A stretch of 64,000 bases of DNA, from NCBI RefSeq assembly GCF_009917385.1, contig NZ_QWLJ01000012.1, positions 62,001-126,000 of the forward strand, read 5' to 3'. This DNA is from Roseburia sp. 1XD42-34 (GTDB lineage Bacteria > Bacillota > Bacilli > Bacillales > Amphibacillaceae). Shown here piece after piece: positions 38,222-48,429 of this stretch. The notes beneath the pieces were generated by a model, which saw only the letters and a list, made by a program, of their open reading frames with translations, was not told where the DNA came from and did not search any database. The position numbers were made by a program, and so were the translations under genes. How positions within the stretch are numbered: position 1 is the first letter of the stretch; every line of letters starts with the position of its first letter.

Positions 38222-38395
38222 GTTTTAGTGGTATGAATAGTCACGTCTGGCTTAAGCGCCCAGCAACTAGGCGACTTCACGAAAGCGCCCGACGATAAGT
38301 CATCATTGGTTCGTGCCTCACCGTGATTCCTTTATCTCGATTGATTCGTTCCAGTCGCTACGTTGCTAAACGTGCGCCCTGCGCCTTTGTTCAAA
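38222..38395 (+). repeat. Interspersed repeat family A, copy 5b
   Basis: A second copy in the same orientation starts at GAATAGTCACGTCTGGCTTA and runs through AACTAGGCGACTTCACGAA, CGATAAGTCATCATTGGTTC, CCTCACCGTGATTCCTTTAT and TTGCTAAACG to GCGCCTTTGTTC. It has the full right half but lacks the left end, as if inserted into or recombined with copy 5a. Confidence 0.8.
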
Positions 38396-38542
38396 GATAA
38401 GAAAGAGTGTGTGAGTGACGTATCGTATACAGTCCTTCTTTGTATTTACAAGGAAGAATTATCAGCGTATATCGCGATAACCCGTGATTATTTGAGATTT
38501 TTATTTCTGCCCATTTACTCGTATAAGGGTAAAAAACTCCTA

Positions 38543-39100
38543 TTATTTAGCTTGTGGCTCATAAATGTCCCAGGCGGTTTTTAAAGCTTCTACAATATAT
38601 TCTGCAACTTCTTCAATCATTAGTGCATCTGTTTGTACAGTCGAATGATGAGTTTGGTAAATAGCTTTGCGCTCAAGAAATAACTGTTTGATTTCAGTTA
38701 AGTTTTTTCCCTGTAACACTGGTCTGCTGTCAATAAGTAAACTAATCCGGTCCTTCCAAGAATCCCATGACAAATCAAGATAAAACACAATACACTTTTG
38801 CAGGCAGATACTTCTAATTTCCTCTTGGAGAAAAGCTCCTCCGCCTAAAGAGATGATTTTTAATTTTTGCTTACAAAGTTCATGAATGATTTCCTTCTCC
38901 TTTTTTCTGAATACTTGTTCACCATATGTTTGAAAAATTTCTGTTGTAGCCATTCCAAAAGCTTCTTCAATAACTTGGTCTGCATCGATAAAATCCCGAT
39001 ACAGCTTTGCGGCTACTGCCTTTCCGATGGATGTTTTACCAACCCCCATAAATCCAATTAACACAATACTTTTTTGACGTAAAGGAATTTCAGTACACAT
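38543..39100 (-). CDS. aroK: Shikimate kinase
   Basis: A 185-residue P-loop kinase that phosphorylates shikimate in the chorismate pathway. Walker A GFMGVGKT is at residues 16-23, the shikimate-binding Asp lies in RDFIDAD, a GGGAF block is near 91-95, and the lid arginine is in SRPVL (about 126). Length and sequence match B. subtilis AroK. It is transcribed alone on the minus strand; aroD, two steps earlier in the pathway, lies on the other strand about 500 bases upstream of its start. The start follows AGAGGTT. Confidence 0.92.
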   Translation of the reverse strand: MCTEIPLRQKSIVLIGFMGVGKTSIGKAVAAKLYRDFIDADQVIEEAFGMATTEIFQTYGEQVFRKKEKEIIHELCKQKLKIISLGGGAFLQEEIRSICLQKCIVFYLDLSWDSWKDRISLLIDSRPVLQGKNLTEIKQLFLERKAIYQTHHSTVQTDALMIEEVAEYIVEALKTAWDIYEPQAK

Positions 39101-39427
39101 TAGTTAACCTCTTTCTAATTATATACATTTTGGTACAGGTAAAGGGTACCACGGGCTCTCGCTTTAAAGACGAAGGGAGAATGGAGCTAGCATTGTATGT
39201 AGGAGAAGGGCTATTTTTCAGAGCTAAGTGAAACCTTGCTAGCGGCTAGATCTTCATGTTCAAGCTCGACTAAACTATTGAATAGCAATCTATCACACGC
39301 AAAAAGCTCTATCAGCATGTTGGTTTAATTCCTTCTGTATAATTTTGACAAAAGAAAGCTACTGTTCATCTTGTTTTATTCATTATAAGCGAAAAAATAG
39401 AGACTTGCACTTGAAAATAAATTCTAG

Positions 39428-39456
39428 TTGGCAATTCTGCCTATTGCCATTATAAT
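39428..39456 (+). promoter_or_regulatory. Promoter upstream of aroD
   Basis: TTGGCA (39428-39433), 17 bases, TATAAT (39451-39456). It gives a leader of about 135 bases. The remainder of the 39101-39603 gap shows no gene. Confidence 0.6.
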
Positions 39457-39603
39457 AAGGAATCAATAAAAGCAAAGGATCGTAATGATATTTTAAAATA
39501 AATAGACAATGTACACGAAATGAGGGCTTTAGGCTAGAAAGTTTGTAATAAGCATTGTGGAAAGCATATGTTGATTAAAAATAACATGAAGGAGAGAAAA
39601 AAC

Positions 39604-40371
39604 GTGGAGACGATCACAGTGAAAGATGTACATATAGGAAAAGGCATGCCGAAAATTATTCTTCCCATCATGGGAGCAACATTACAAGAAATTAAACAAG
39701 AAATAATAAAAGCCAAACAGGAGAAACCTGATATGCTGGAATGGCGTGCAGATGCTTTATCAGCTGGAGATAATCGGGAAGAAATTCTCCTTGTGTTAGC
39801 TGAAATAAAACCCTTGATAGAAAATATTCCTTTACTTTTTACTTTTCGAACGTATAAAGAAGGGGGACAGAAAGAAGTAACTCGGGAATATTACGATCAG
39901 CTGTTGAACCAAGCGATAGAATCAGGACTTATCGATTTAATCGATATTGAATTTTTTACAGAAAAAAAGATTCGAGAGAAATTAGTACGAAAAGCAAGCG
40001 AACGTCATGTTATAGTTATATTATCGAATCATGATTTTCAAACTACCCCAGCAAACGATGATATGTTATCACGCCTCAAGTCGATGCAAGATGCAGGAGC
40101 AGATATTGCGAAACTGGCAGTAATGCCTCGCGATGCAGAAGATGTCCTGCGTCTGTTACAAGTAGCAGCAAAAATGAAGGCCGCCTATGCACAAAAACCA
40201 TTTATTACTATAGCTATGGGACCTTTAGGAATCTTAAGCAGGATTGGTTGTGAACTGGTAGGGTCAGCAGCTTCTTTTGGTTCGGGGATGCAGGCTTCGG
40301 CTCCAGGACAACTATCGGCTACGGAATTAAAAAATATACTTCAAATGATGCATCGCTATTTACAGAAATAA
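39604..40371 (+). CDS. aroD: Type I 3-dehydroquinate dehydratase
   Basis: A 255-residue enzyme that dehydrates 3-dehydroquinate in the shikimate pathway through a Schiff base. The catalytic pair is intact: His143 in SNHDF and Lys170 in AKLAVMP. I start it at the GTG at 39604, 8-9 bases after AAGGAGA; this gives the same length and residue numbering as B. subtilis AroD, while 12 extra codons upstream do not match. The substrate loop GSAASFGSGMQASAPGQL is complete. Confidence 0.92.
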   Translation: METITVKDVHIGKGMPKIILPIMGATLQEIKQEIIKAKQEKPDMLEWRADALSAGDNREEILLVLAEIKPLIENIPLLFTFRTYKEGGQKEVTREYYDQLLNQAIESGLIDLIDIEFFTEKKIREKLVRKASERHVIVILSNHDFQTTPANDDMLSRLKSMQDAGADIAKLAVMPRDAEDVLRLLQVAAKMKAAYAQKPFITIAMGPLGILSRIGCELVGSAASFGSGMQASAPGQLSATELKNILQMMHRYLQK

Positions 40372-40415
40372 AATATAGGAAGCAGGTCAATGTATTCAAT
40401 AATTTTCCTCATTTT

Positions 40416-41081
40416 CTAGCCATCTGCTTGATTTGTTCGATGGTGCCAACGATCGAGCCATCGTTGTGTGAGCCTGCTCTTATATAATGCTGCAATGCCC
40501 TCCAAAATAAAACGCGGTATTTTTTTAGGAGTATATTTTTTAAAATATACAGAATCAAGAATACGTTTAATATCCTCCCACTGCTGGTCGTGCTTCGTTT
40601 GCCTAAATCTGGCAACATCGATAACTTTGACCGTTCCTGTTGGTGTAAGAATAATATTTCTTAAGTGAACATCAGCGGGATTTAGTCCTTGTTGCTTTGC
40701 GTATGCAAATGCTTGATCAGCTTCTTGAATATGTTCCTTCGTGAATGGTATCCCGTTCATTAAGCAATCATATAAAGTGACACCAGGAATGTAATCAAGT
40801 ACAAGATAATTAGTACCAAATGCATACATTTTTGGAAACAAAGAACATCCCTTTAGCTGTTGGTAAACAGAAGCTTCTTCCCGTGCGATATGTTCATAAC
40901 CTGTAGGAAACACTTTAAGCACTTCATTTGTTTCTTCCATTTTACATACTACTGCACTTCTACCGCTGCCTATAAGTTTCAAGGCAGGAGACATAGATTC
41001 AATGATAATTTTATGCTTTTCTGTTTTTATTTTTATACTATGAACTAAAGCGGATATTTCATCTGGGTCCAAAGTAAACAC
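40416..41081 (-). CDS. Small protein-kinase-like protein (YrzF-like)
   Basis: A 221-residue protein with a compact kinase fold. A glycine-rich loop IGSGRSAVV (about 37-45), the Lys in EVLKVF, the helix-C Glu in REEASVY, a catalytic loop DVHLRN (Asp about 138, Asn 143) and a metal Asp in VIDVARF are all present. The second lobe is short, as in RIO- or lipopolysaccharide-kinase-like proteins. Substrate unknown. It is transcribed alone on the minus strand toward aroD. Confidence 0.72.
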   Translation of the reverse strand: MFTLDPDEISALVHSIKIKTEKHKIIIESMSPALKLIGSGRSAVVCKMEETNEVLKVFPTGYEHIAREEASVYQQLKGCSLFPKMYAFGTNYLVLDYIPGVTLYDCLMNGIPFTKEHIQEADQAFAYAKQQGLNPADVHLRNIILTPTGTVKVIDVARFRQTKHDQQWEDIKRILDSVYFKKYTPKKIPRFILEGIAALYKSRLTQRWLDRWHHRTNQADG

Positions 41082-41232
41082 TCCTTAGCACTACCCGTGA
41101 ATAATATACGGATATATCCAATTAAAAAGCACGCTTTTTCCAACAGGAGAGAGCTCATCAGCAATATGTCATAGATGCCAGTCTTTATTCTTGTTCTTAT
41201 AAGTATAGAAAAGTGTGCTTCAATATGGTGCT

Positions 41233-41637
41233 TTATCTAATTTTTGAATGGTGGTTTCGAATCGCTTGTCGAGCCAATCTATCTGCATGCATATTTTGCT
41301 TTTCAGGAATCCATTTAATAAAAAAGTGAGGAAACTGAGAAGAATGCTCAAGGATTGTTTGTAACAACGGGATAAACGCTTTGTTTTTTGTATAATTCTT
41401 CTCAATTGTTTCAACAACGATTTTGGAATCGGCACGAAACGATAAGATTTCATTTGGGAATTTTTCTTTACAGATAATTAAAGCTTGTATTATAGCATGA
41501 AATTCAGCTTCGTGGTTAGAAAGATTACCTAAAAAGAAGGTATAATGGTACTGGTTATGTCCTTGCTTGATATAAACACCGGCTCCGCTAGGTCCGGGGT
41601 CTCCATTAGATGCCCCATCTGTGTATACCTCTATCAT
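41233..41637 (-). CDS. RNase HI family protein
   Basis: A 134-residue single-domain RNase H fold protein. The four acidic positions are recognisable: Asp in VYTDGAS (residue 7), Glu in NHEAE (about 43), Asp in FRADSK (about 70) and Asp in MHADRLAR (about 118). The family removes RNA from RNA-DNA hybrids, but small Bacillus members such as YpdQ have weak or unproven activity. The start follows AGGAGG. A gap with a group II intron lies upstream on the other side. Confidence 0.82.
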   Translation of the reverse strand: MIEVYTDGASNGDPGPSGAGVYIKQGHNQYHYTFFLGNLSNHEAEFHAIIQALIICKEKFPNEILSFRADSKIVVETIEKNYTKNKAFIPLLQTILEHSSQFPHFFIKWIPEKQNMHADRLARQAIRNHHSKIR

Positions 41638-41759
41638 GCTTGTACCTCCTTAATATGTATGCTGATTATAGCATATACGGATATGGAATAACACGCTAAT
41701 GATATGGAAGGTGAAGAATGCAAGATATAAAAGAATTTGCTGACTTACATTATTTGCTT

Positions 41760-41814
41760 TTTATCCCGTATATCAGATGCTGTAAGTCCGGCTTCGGGAG
41801 TAGGATATTTGGTA
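41760..41814 (+). repeat. Interspersed repeat family B, copy 2
   Basis: TTATCCCGTATATCAGATGC, then TGTAAGTCCGGCTTCGGGAG, matches the family B core. It is cut off by the group II intron that starts at about 41815. Confidence 0.6.
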
Positions 41815-42328
41815 CTGCGACAAGTCTAAGTTAACAGCACCTAGGGGGGGAGAAGGCAATTGCTATCTTTAAGCGTAGACAGCAAGCTAGTGGACCGAAA
41901 ACGAAAACGCTGAAGGGATGGAGTCCCTAAAACTGTAAATAGGAAAGCTGATAATGTTATGCTCTCAGAAAGCAATATCTATGAATCGAAAAAAGGCGAG
42001 ATGAAATAGATTTCCTCGGGGTCTGAGACCTTGGCAAGCTAGACAACGTTAGAATATGGAAACTCGGGAGATTCTATGGTGTCTTTCTAGGGAACCAGAG
42101 AGTATCGCGGACAATGATAAGAAAGCAAGGAAGCCAAAAGCACGATAGGAAGTCGGATGGCAACGTAGTTCCAAAGAAGCCGGGTAATGCTGGTGGAGGA
42201 AAGGTTAGCCACTCCGTTATCGTTTTTTTAAAGGTAACGGAGTAGAGCCGAGTGCGGTATTACCACTCGCTCGGTTCTGTGAGGGGGGAGGAACGCAATC
42301 CTAAAGGAAAGGTGCCCTCCTACTCGAC
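41815..42328 (+). mobile_element. Group II intron lacking its reverse transcriptase gene
   Basis: About 514 bases carry the RNA parts of a bacterial group II intron. The 5' end CTGCGACAAG resembles the GTGCG(AC) start with one change. Domain V is GAGCCGAG...CTCGGTTC at 42245-42277 with its two-base CG bulge and a GCGGT/ACCAC upper stem (one mismatch). Domain VI follows with a likely branch A near 42322, and the 3' end reads CTACTCGAC. Domain IV, which normally holds the maturase/reverse transcriptase, is only a 10-bp hairpin (CTCCGTTATC with GGTAACGGAG, 42212-42243). No intron-encoded protein frame exists. It is oriented with rpoN. Confidence 0.85.
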
Positions 42329-42521
42329 AAAATTGTTGCTTTTGGGATACAGACTTAATGGAATAGCCACGTCCGGCGCATGAGCCCAGCAACTAGGCGA
42401 CTTTACGAGTCGCCCTACGATAAGTCATTATCGGTTCGTTACCTCACCGTGATTCCTTTATATCAGTTGCTTCGCTCCAGTTGCTACGTTGCTAAACGGG
42501 TGCTCTGCGCCTTTGTTCGTA
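42329..42521 (+). repeat. Interspersed repeat family A, copy 6
   Basis: AAAATTGTTGCTTTTGGGAT, then GGAATAGCCACGTCCGGCGC, GCAACTAGGCGACTTTACGA, TCACCGTGATTCCTTTAT, CTACGTTGCTAAACGGG and GCGCCTTTGTTC. It begins exactly at the 3' end of the group II intron and its first bases match copy 1, so the intron lies against its left side. It ends about 65 bases before rpoN. Confidence 0.82.
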
Positions 42522-42588
42522 ACATTCTCTAGAAGGAAATTCGTTTTTATGGCAAAATATAAGAAAGGGAAGGAAGTAGGAGATAGTC

Positions 42589-43875
42589 ATGAAGTTACAG
42601 CTTGTTAATGAGCAAGTGTTACAATGGAAAATGAATCAATCCTTGATGCAGTCTATTCAAATATTGCAATTTTCCAGTACAGAGCTAGTCGATTATTTAA
42701 AAGAACTAGAAAAAGAAAACCCGCTCATTGAAGAGATAAACTATGATGATGCGAATATTCCATATCGATCTTCTACAGATCATACAATAGCTCCAGGAGA
42801 AATAAATGCAAACGAATTAAGTATGTATGATCATTTAAAGAATCAGTTATATACGCTACACATACCAGAGGATATGAGACCGATTGTTTTATTTGGTATT
42901 GATTCCATCAATGAAAGCGGTTACCTGGATATCGATCTGGAACTATGGGCTGAACAGTGTCAGACTACTGTGAGCAAGGTGGAGCAAGCGTTAAAGCTCA
43001 TCCAATCTTTGGAACCAGCTGGTATAGGAGCAAGGACCTTAAGCGAATGTATCGTTTTACAATTAAATATTTCGTCTGAAGAAGTTCCATTTGTAAACGA
43101 TTTATTGAACCATCATTTAGAATGGGTAGCTGAAGAAGATGTGGAGGCGGTAGAGGCCCATTATGAAAAAAGTCCTGTATATGTGAAAGAATTGTTTGAC
43201 CAAATTAAAACATGTCACCCAAAACCGGGACATTTGCTAGATACGAAAATAGACCATTATATTATTCCCGAAGCTTCTATTTATAAAGAGAACGGAAAAT
43301 GGCATTTATCATTTTATTCTTGGAGTGCGCCTAAGCTAACTATTAATGATGATTATTATCATATGGAGGGGGTTGGCAAGGAAACGGAAAAATACATTAA
43401 GGAAAAACAGACACAGATAGAAATGGTGAAAAAAGCAATTGCATATCGGAGTAACACGTTAGAACGTGTTATACAATGTATCATTGAAAAGCAATCCTTG
43501 TTTTTTGAACATGGCGTCCAAATGCTGCAATCGTTAACATTAAAGGATATTGCAGACGAATTGGAACTCCATGTGTCAACGATAAGCCGCGCCATCGCCC
43601 AAAAGTACGTACAAACGCCAACTGGAATTTTACCATTGAATTTCTTTTTACAAACTGGAATCAAACAAACCAATGGTACAAAGGCTGCTGCATCTGCTAT
43701 TAAAAAATTTATCGTCGATCTTATAGATAGTGAAGATAAGTGCAAGCCTTTTTCTGATGAAAAAATACGGAGATTATTAGCGGATCATTATGATATTAAA
43801 ATTGCAAGACGTACGGTCATGAAATACAGAGAACAAATGCAAATACCATCATCAACGAAAAGAAAGGAGGGATAG
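42589..43875 (+). CDS. rpoN: RNA polymerase sigma-54 factor (SigL)
   Basis: A 428-residue sigma-54. The Gln/Leu-rich region I (QLVNEQVLQWKMNQSLMQSI, residues 4-23) contacts activators, a core-binding region follows, then a helix-turn-helix (about 325-345, DIADELELHVSTISRAI). The RpoN box reads ARRTVMKYRE near the C-terminus, one change from ARRTVAKYRE, and contacts the -24 element. Sigma-54 recognises -24/-12 promoters and needs an ATPase activator; one activator gene and two such promoters lie 10-14 kb downstream. The start follows GTAGGAGAT. Position upstream of cggR-gapA matches B. subtilis sigL. Confidence 0.94.
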   Translation: MKLQLVNEQVLQWKMNQSLMQSIQILQFSSTELVDYLKELEKENPLIEEINYDDANIPYRSSTDHTIAPGEINANELSMYDHLKNQLYTLHIPEDMRPIVLFGIDSINESGYLDIDLELWAEQCQTTVSKVEQALKLIQSLEPAGIGARTLSECIVLQLNISSEEVPFVNDLLNHHLEWVAEEDVEAVEAHYEKSPVYVKELFDQIKTCHPKPGHLLDTKIDHYIIPEASIYKENGKWHLSFYSWSAPKLTINDDYYHMEGVGKETEKYIKEKQTQIEMVKKAIAYRSNTLERVIQCIIEKQSLFFEHGVQMLQSLTLKDIADELELHVSTISRAIAQKYVQTPTGILPLNFFLQTGIKQTNGTKAAASAIKKFIVDLIDSEDKCKPFSDEKIRRLLADHYDIKIARRTVMKYREQMQIPSSTKRKEG

Positions 43876-43876
43876 T

Positions 43877-44125
43877 TTGACAACGGTATATTTTTATACA
43901 AAAACTGCCTGTCCCCTATGTGATGAGGCAAAATGGATGCTGGAAATGTTTCAAAATGAATACGGGCTACAAGTGGAAGAACGTGATATATACACCGATG
44001 ACCAATGGTTGGAACAATATCAATTAATAATCCCCTGCATTCAAGTGAATGACGAAATGCTAGACGCCTCCCAGCTAAATTGGGAAACATTGAAAAAATT
44101 TCTGGAGCAATATGCGCGTAAGTAA
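43877..44125 (+). CDS. Glutaredoxin-like (DUF836-type) protein
   Basis: An 82-residue thioredoxin-fold protein with the redox motif CPLC at residues 12-15 (FYTKTACPLCDEAKWML) and a cis-Pro region in IIPCIQV. Such proteins act as small disulfide reductants; the partner is unknown. It starts with TTG one base after the rpoN stop, with the ribosome site GGAGGG inside the rpoN end, so the two are cotranscribed. Confidence 0.8.
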   Translation: MTTVYFYTKTACPLCDEAKWMLEMFQNEYGLQVEERDIYTDDQWLEQYQLIIPCIQVNDEMLDASQLNWETLKKFLEQYARK

Positions 44126-44660
44126 AAGCAAGGGGGGCTAGTCTGCATTTAAGACGTGAAGTTGGAAGATAAGGTTGTGAAGTAGCAAAACTAGAATGTT
44201 GTAAGTGTGGAGCGCTGTCTTATAGCAATTTTTAAGAATACGTAATTAGCTCATAAAAAAACAAGCAACTTTTCAGGAACTGAAAATGTCACTTAAAACG
44301 TTTTCGCCCTTGTAATAACAAACAGTTATAAAGAAATAATTTGATAAATGTGGCTATCTAACTTCATTGTTTTTCAAAAAAGTAATAAGGTTAGTTGTTT
44401 TTTTGAAAATGTTAGAAAATCTGAGCTGATTTTCACTAGATAACATAATGGAGACATTCAAAAACTATGAGAATATAGACCTGCCAAACAACGCAATGCT
44501 GTAAACATTAATAAAGAGAATACTAACAAAAAGCATAAACTTATGATTATCTTATGAATCCATAATCGTTGGCATAAAAATGCTATTGGCAGCATGATTA
44601 TTTACGTATGTTTACGTATGTCTAATGTGCTTCCAATCCGCTTCACATAATTTTAACATT
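44126..44660. other. Interval before the cggR promoter
   Basis: About 535 AT-rich bases. I see short hairpins (TTTTCAG/CTGAAAA near 44260) and a short direct repeat TTTACGTATG (44600-44618), but no gene with a ribosome site and no family A or B repeat. Confidence 0.45.
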
Positions 44661-44667
44661 ATATTGG

Positions 44668-44783
44668 TTGTGTAATTAAATAAATTTGGTATAATATACA
44701 TGTAAGCAAGATAACATAAAGCAAGGAAAAATTTTTTTTGCAGCTTCCGGGACGTAATATATCCACCCGGGACTTCAAAGGTC
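44668..44783 (+). promoter_or_regulatory. cggR-gapA promoter and tandem CggR operator
   Basis: An extended -10 (TTTGGTATAAT, ending 44695) precedes two direct CGGGAC repeats at 44748 and 44768, spaced 20 bases apart, each followed 6 bases later by TATC or GGTC. This fits the known tandem CggR operator of B. subtilis (CGGGAC-N6-TGTC twice). CggR represses until fructose-1,6-bisphosphate binds. The -35 element is weak (TTGTGT at 44668). Confidence 0.82.
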
Positions 44784-44803
44784 CAGGTGAAGGAGTCCTT
44801 AGA

Positions 44804-45835
44804 ATGAGAAATTTAATTCAACTACAAAAAAGATTACTACCTGATATGCTGGGAGTAATGCAACGGCGCTATGCGATGCTGCGCACCATTGATCTGTTAG
44901 AGCCAATAGGTAGAAGGGGACTAGCTGAAAACACAAATGTGACCGAACGAACTGTACGAGGAGAAATCGAACTTTTGCAGGCACAAGATTTAATTCAAAT
45001 AACTGCGAAAGGTATGTTTATTACAAAAGAGGGTAAATTAATTCTGGAACAGTTAGGTGCATTTATGAGTGAAATAATGGACTTACGTGCGTTAGAAAAC
45101 AAACTAAAGGATGCGTTATCCATCCGTAACGTTATCGTTGTCCCTGGAAATAGCGATGAGCATGAATGGGTTAAACAGGAAATGGGAAAGGCGTGTGTGG
45201 CAAGCTTAAAAACCATGATAGGTGAACAACCAACGATTGCTGTAACTGGTGGAACCACAATGGCTGCTATAGCAGCTATGATGACGCCATTTGAACAGAG
45301 CAATAATGCGCTTTTTGTGCCGGCTCGAGGCGGTATTGGTGAAAAGGTAGAAAACCAGGCTAATACGATTGCAGCTGAAATGGCCCGCAAAGCACATGGC
45401 GATTATCGCTTGTTATATGTTCCTGATCCATTAAGCGAATCAGCTTATCAAATGATCATCCAGGAGCCAAGCGTGAATGAAACATTATTGCAGATAAAAA
45501 CGGCAACGGTTGTGATGCATGGAATTGGCGATGCGCTCACAATGGCGTATCGGAGAAAAACACCAGAGGATATTGTGGAAAAATTGCGCGAGCATCAGGC
45601 GGTAAGCGAAGCTTTTGGTTATTATTTCGACAAAAAGGGTAATGTTGTACATAAGGTGCGTACAGTTGGCATACAGCTGGAAGATTTAAAGCAAATCCCT
45701 TATGTTATTACCATTGCAGGTGGGCGCTCTAAAGCGCAAGCAATTGCTTCGTATTTTAAGCGAGCAAAAACAGAGCTGCTAATCACCGATGAAGCAGCCG
45801 CAGAAGAGATTTTAAGGGGAACATCCTCCCTTTAA
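44804..45835 (+). CDS. cggR: Central glycolytic genes regulator CggR
   Basis: A 343-residue SorC-family repressor of the gapA operon. An N-terminal winged helix (about residues 25-75, RRGLAENTNVTERTVRGEI) is followed by a sugar-phosphate-binding domain with VTGGTTMAAIA (about 147-157), the conserved VPARGGIGE and AFGYYFDKKG. Fructose-1,6-bisphosphate is the effector. The start at 44804 comes after GAAGGAG; the 22 codons before it overlap the operator. It lies 36 bases before gapA. Confidence 0.95.
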   Translation: MRNLIQLQKRLLPDMLGVMQRRYAMLRTIDLLEPIGRRGLAENTNVTERTVRGEIELLQAQDLIQITAKGMFITKEGKLILEQLGAFMSEIMDLRALENKLKDALSIRNVIVVPGNSDEHEWVKQEMGKACVASLKTMIGEQPTIAVTGGTTMAAIAAMMTPFEQSNNALFVPARGGIGEKVENQANTIAAEMARKAHGDYRLLYVPDPLSESAYQMIIQEPSVNETLLQIKTATVVMHGIGDALTMAYRRKTPEDIVEKLREHQAVSEAFGYYFDKKGNVVHKVRTVGIQLEDLKQIPYVITIAGGRSKAQAIASYFKRAKTELLITDEAAAEEILRGTSSL

Positions 45836-45841
45836 ATATAA

Positions 45842-46879
<1,038 letters not shown>

Positions 46880-46890
46880 GAAAAAATAGT

Positions 46891-46924
46891 GGGGGAGGAG
46901 CATGAATAATCCTCCTCCTTTTTC
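46891..46924 (+). terminator. Terminator after gapA
   Basis: GGAGGAG (46894-46900) pairs with CTCCTCC (46912-46918), then a T-run. Readthrough or a separate promoter would be needed for pgk. Confidence 0.7.
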
Positions 46925-46983
46925 CTTGTTATTAAGGAGTTTAATGCATTTCATAAGCTGCTGATCGAAGAAAGGGGATCTAG

Positions 46984-47060
46984 TATAATGTATGTTAGGG
47001 CTAGGCGAGTTAGAACTTATCTAGAGATTTTCTAACTAGTTCTGCCTTATCGGCAAAAGA
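46984..47060 (+). promoter_or_regulatory. Possible pgk-tpiA-gpmI-eno promoter and leader hairpin
   Basis: TATAAT at 46984-46989, then in the predicted leader an 8-bp perfect stem AGTTAGAA with TTCTAACT (about 47009-47039). The -35 element is not clear. The leader to pgk would be about 230 bases; beyond the hairpin I see no other element in the gap up to 47228. Confidence 0.4.
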
Positions 47061-47228
47061 ACAAGCAATGTCCCTTCAGCTTATGACTTGGCATGAAAGA
47101 AATTTTTTTGCTAATCTAAGAGTGAAGCAACAAGCAAGAACTACCTCTTTAGAATGTTTCATTTCTTGGTAGCTATCATTCGTTATGTTGGGATAATTAC
47201 ATATCCTGAATATAGGAGGCAGAAGAAC

Positions 47229-48410
47229 ATGAATAAAATGTCAGTAAAAGACCTTGATGTTAAAGGAAAAAAAGTTTTTTGCCGCGTCGATTTTAACGTA
47301 CCAATGAAAGATGGCGAGGTAACAGATGATACAAGAATCAGAGCTGCCTTACCTACCATTGAATATTTATCTAATCAAGGTGCGATTATCATTTTAGCAA
47401 GTCATCTTGGTCGTCCTAAAGGAAAGGTTGTAGAAGAATTACGCCTAGATCCTGTAGCAAAACGATTAAGCGATTTAATTGGTAAAGAAGTCGTAAAAAC
47501 AGATGCAGTTTATGGTGAAGAAGTTCGTGAAGCAATTGCCAAAGTAGGCGAAGGTGATATCGTTTTAATTGAAAACGTCCGCTTTGAAGCTGGTGAAGAA
47601 AAGAATGATGAAGCATTGTCACAAGCATTTGCTGATCTGGCGGATGTTTATGTAAATGATGCATTCGGTGCAGCTCACCGAGCTCATGCTTCAACAACTG
47701 GTGTGGCAGAGAAGCTTCCTTCTGCTGCTGGATTTTTAATGGAAAAGGAACTATCTGTTTTAGGTCAAGCATTAGAAAATCCAAAGCGTCCATTTACTGC
47801 TATTATTGGTGGAGCAAAAGTAAAAGATAAAATTGACGTTATTGATAATCTCCTTGAAAAAGTTGATCATCTTATCATCGGTGGCGGTTTAGCTTACACA
47901 TTTGTTAAAGCGCAAGGATATGAAATTGGTAACTCATTATTAGAAGAAGATAAACTGGAGCTTGCTAAACAATTTATGCAAAAAGCAAAAGATAAGGGTG
48001 TCGACTTTGTGCTTCCAATTGATGCCGTTGTAGCAGACAAATTTGCTGAAGATGCAAATAAAAAAGAAGTCGACATTGACCAAATTCCAGCTGATTGGCA
48101 AGCGTTAGATATTGGTCCAAAAACAGCTAAGAAATATGCAGAGATTGTCGCAAACTCTAAATTGATTATTTGGAATGGTCCAATGGGTGTTTTTGAAATG
48201 GATGCTTTTGCTAATGGAACAAAGGCAGTTGCCGATGCGTTAGCAAAAACAGCAGGATATACCGTAATCGGTGGTGGAGATTCTGCTGCCGCTGTGGAAA
48301 AATTTGGTCTAAGTGTTAAAATGGATCATGTATCTACTGGTGGAGGAGCATCTTTAGAATTTATGGAAGGTAAAGTTCTTCCAGGTGTTGCTGCATTAAC
48401 AGATAAATAA
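47229..48410 (+). CDS. pgk: Phosphoglycerate kinase
   Basis: A 393-residue two-domain enzyme that makes ATP from 1,3-bisphosphoglycerate. Signature [11 protein letters not shown] is at about 17-27, the [10 protein letters not shown] loop at about 58-67, and the nucleotide-binding GGGDSAAA near 369. The start at 47229 follows ATAGGAGG; 25 upstream codons are not part of the protein. It heads the pgk-tpiA-gpmI-eno run. Confidence 0.97.
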   Translation: MNKMSVKDLDVKGKKVFCRVDFNVPMKDGEVTDDTRIRAALPTIEYLSNQGAIIILASHLGRPKGKVVEELRLDPVAKRLSDLIGKEVVKTDAVYGEEVREAIAKVGEGDIVLIENVRFEAGEEKNDEALSQAFADLADVYVNDAFGAAHRAHASTTGVAEKLPSAAGFLMEKELSVLGQALENPKRPFTAIIGGAKVKDKIDVIDNLLEKVDHLIIGGGLAYTFVKAQGYEIGNSLLEEDKLELAKQFMQKAKDKGVDFVLPIDAVVADKFAEDANKKEVDIDQIPADWQALDIGPKTAKKYAEIVANSKLIIWNGPMGVFEMDAFANGTKAVADALAKTAGYTVIGGGDSAAAVEKFGLSVKMDHVSTGGGASLEFMEGKVLPGVAALTDK

Positions 48411-48429
48411 AATGGTATGAGGTGAGACG

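Noticed and set aside
38029..38395. Tandem repeat copies as a CRISPR array
   Set aside because: There are only two long, diverged copies without regular spacers, and no cas gene is present.
44571..44600. TTGGCATAAAAATGCTA as a third sigma-54 promoter
   Set aside because: GG and GC are separated by 9 bases, not 10, and no gene starts nearby on that strand.
44738..44803. Longer cggR frame from 44738
   Set aside because: It would translate the CggR operator and lacks a ribosome site; the start at 44804 gives the normal protein.
47416..47793. 125-codon minus-strand frame inside pgk
   Set aside because: It lies fully inside conserved pgk sequence, is Leu/His-rich as expected of a reverse shadow, and has no ribosome site.
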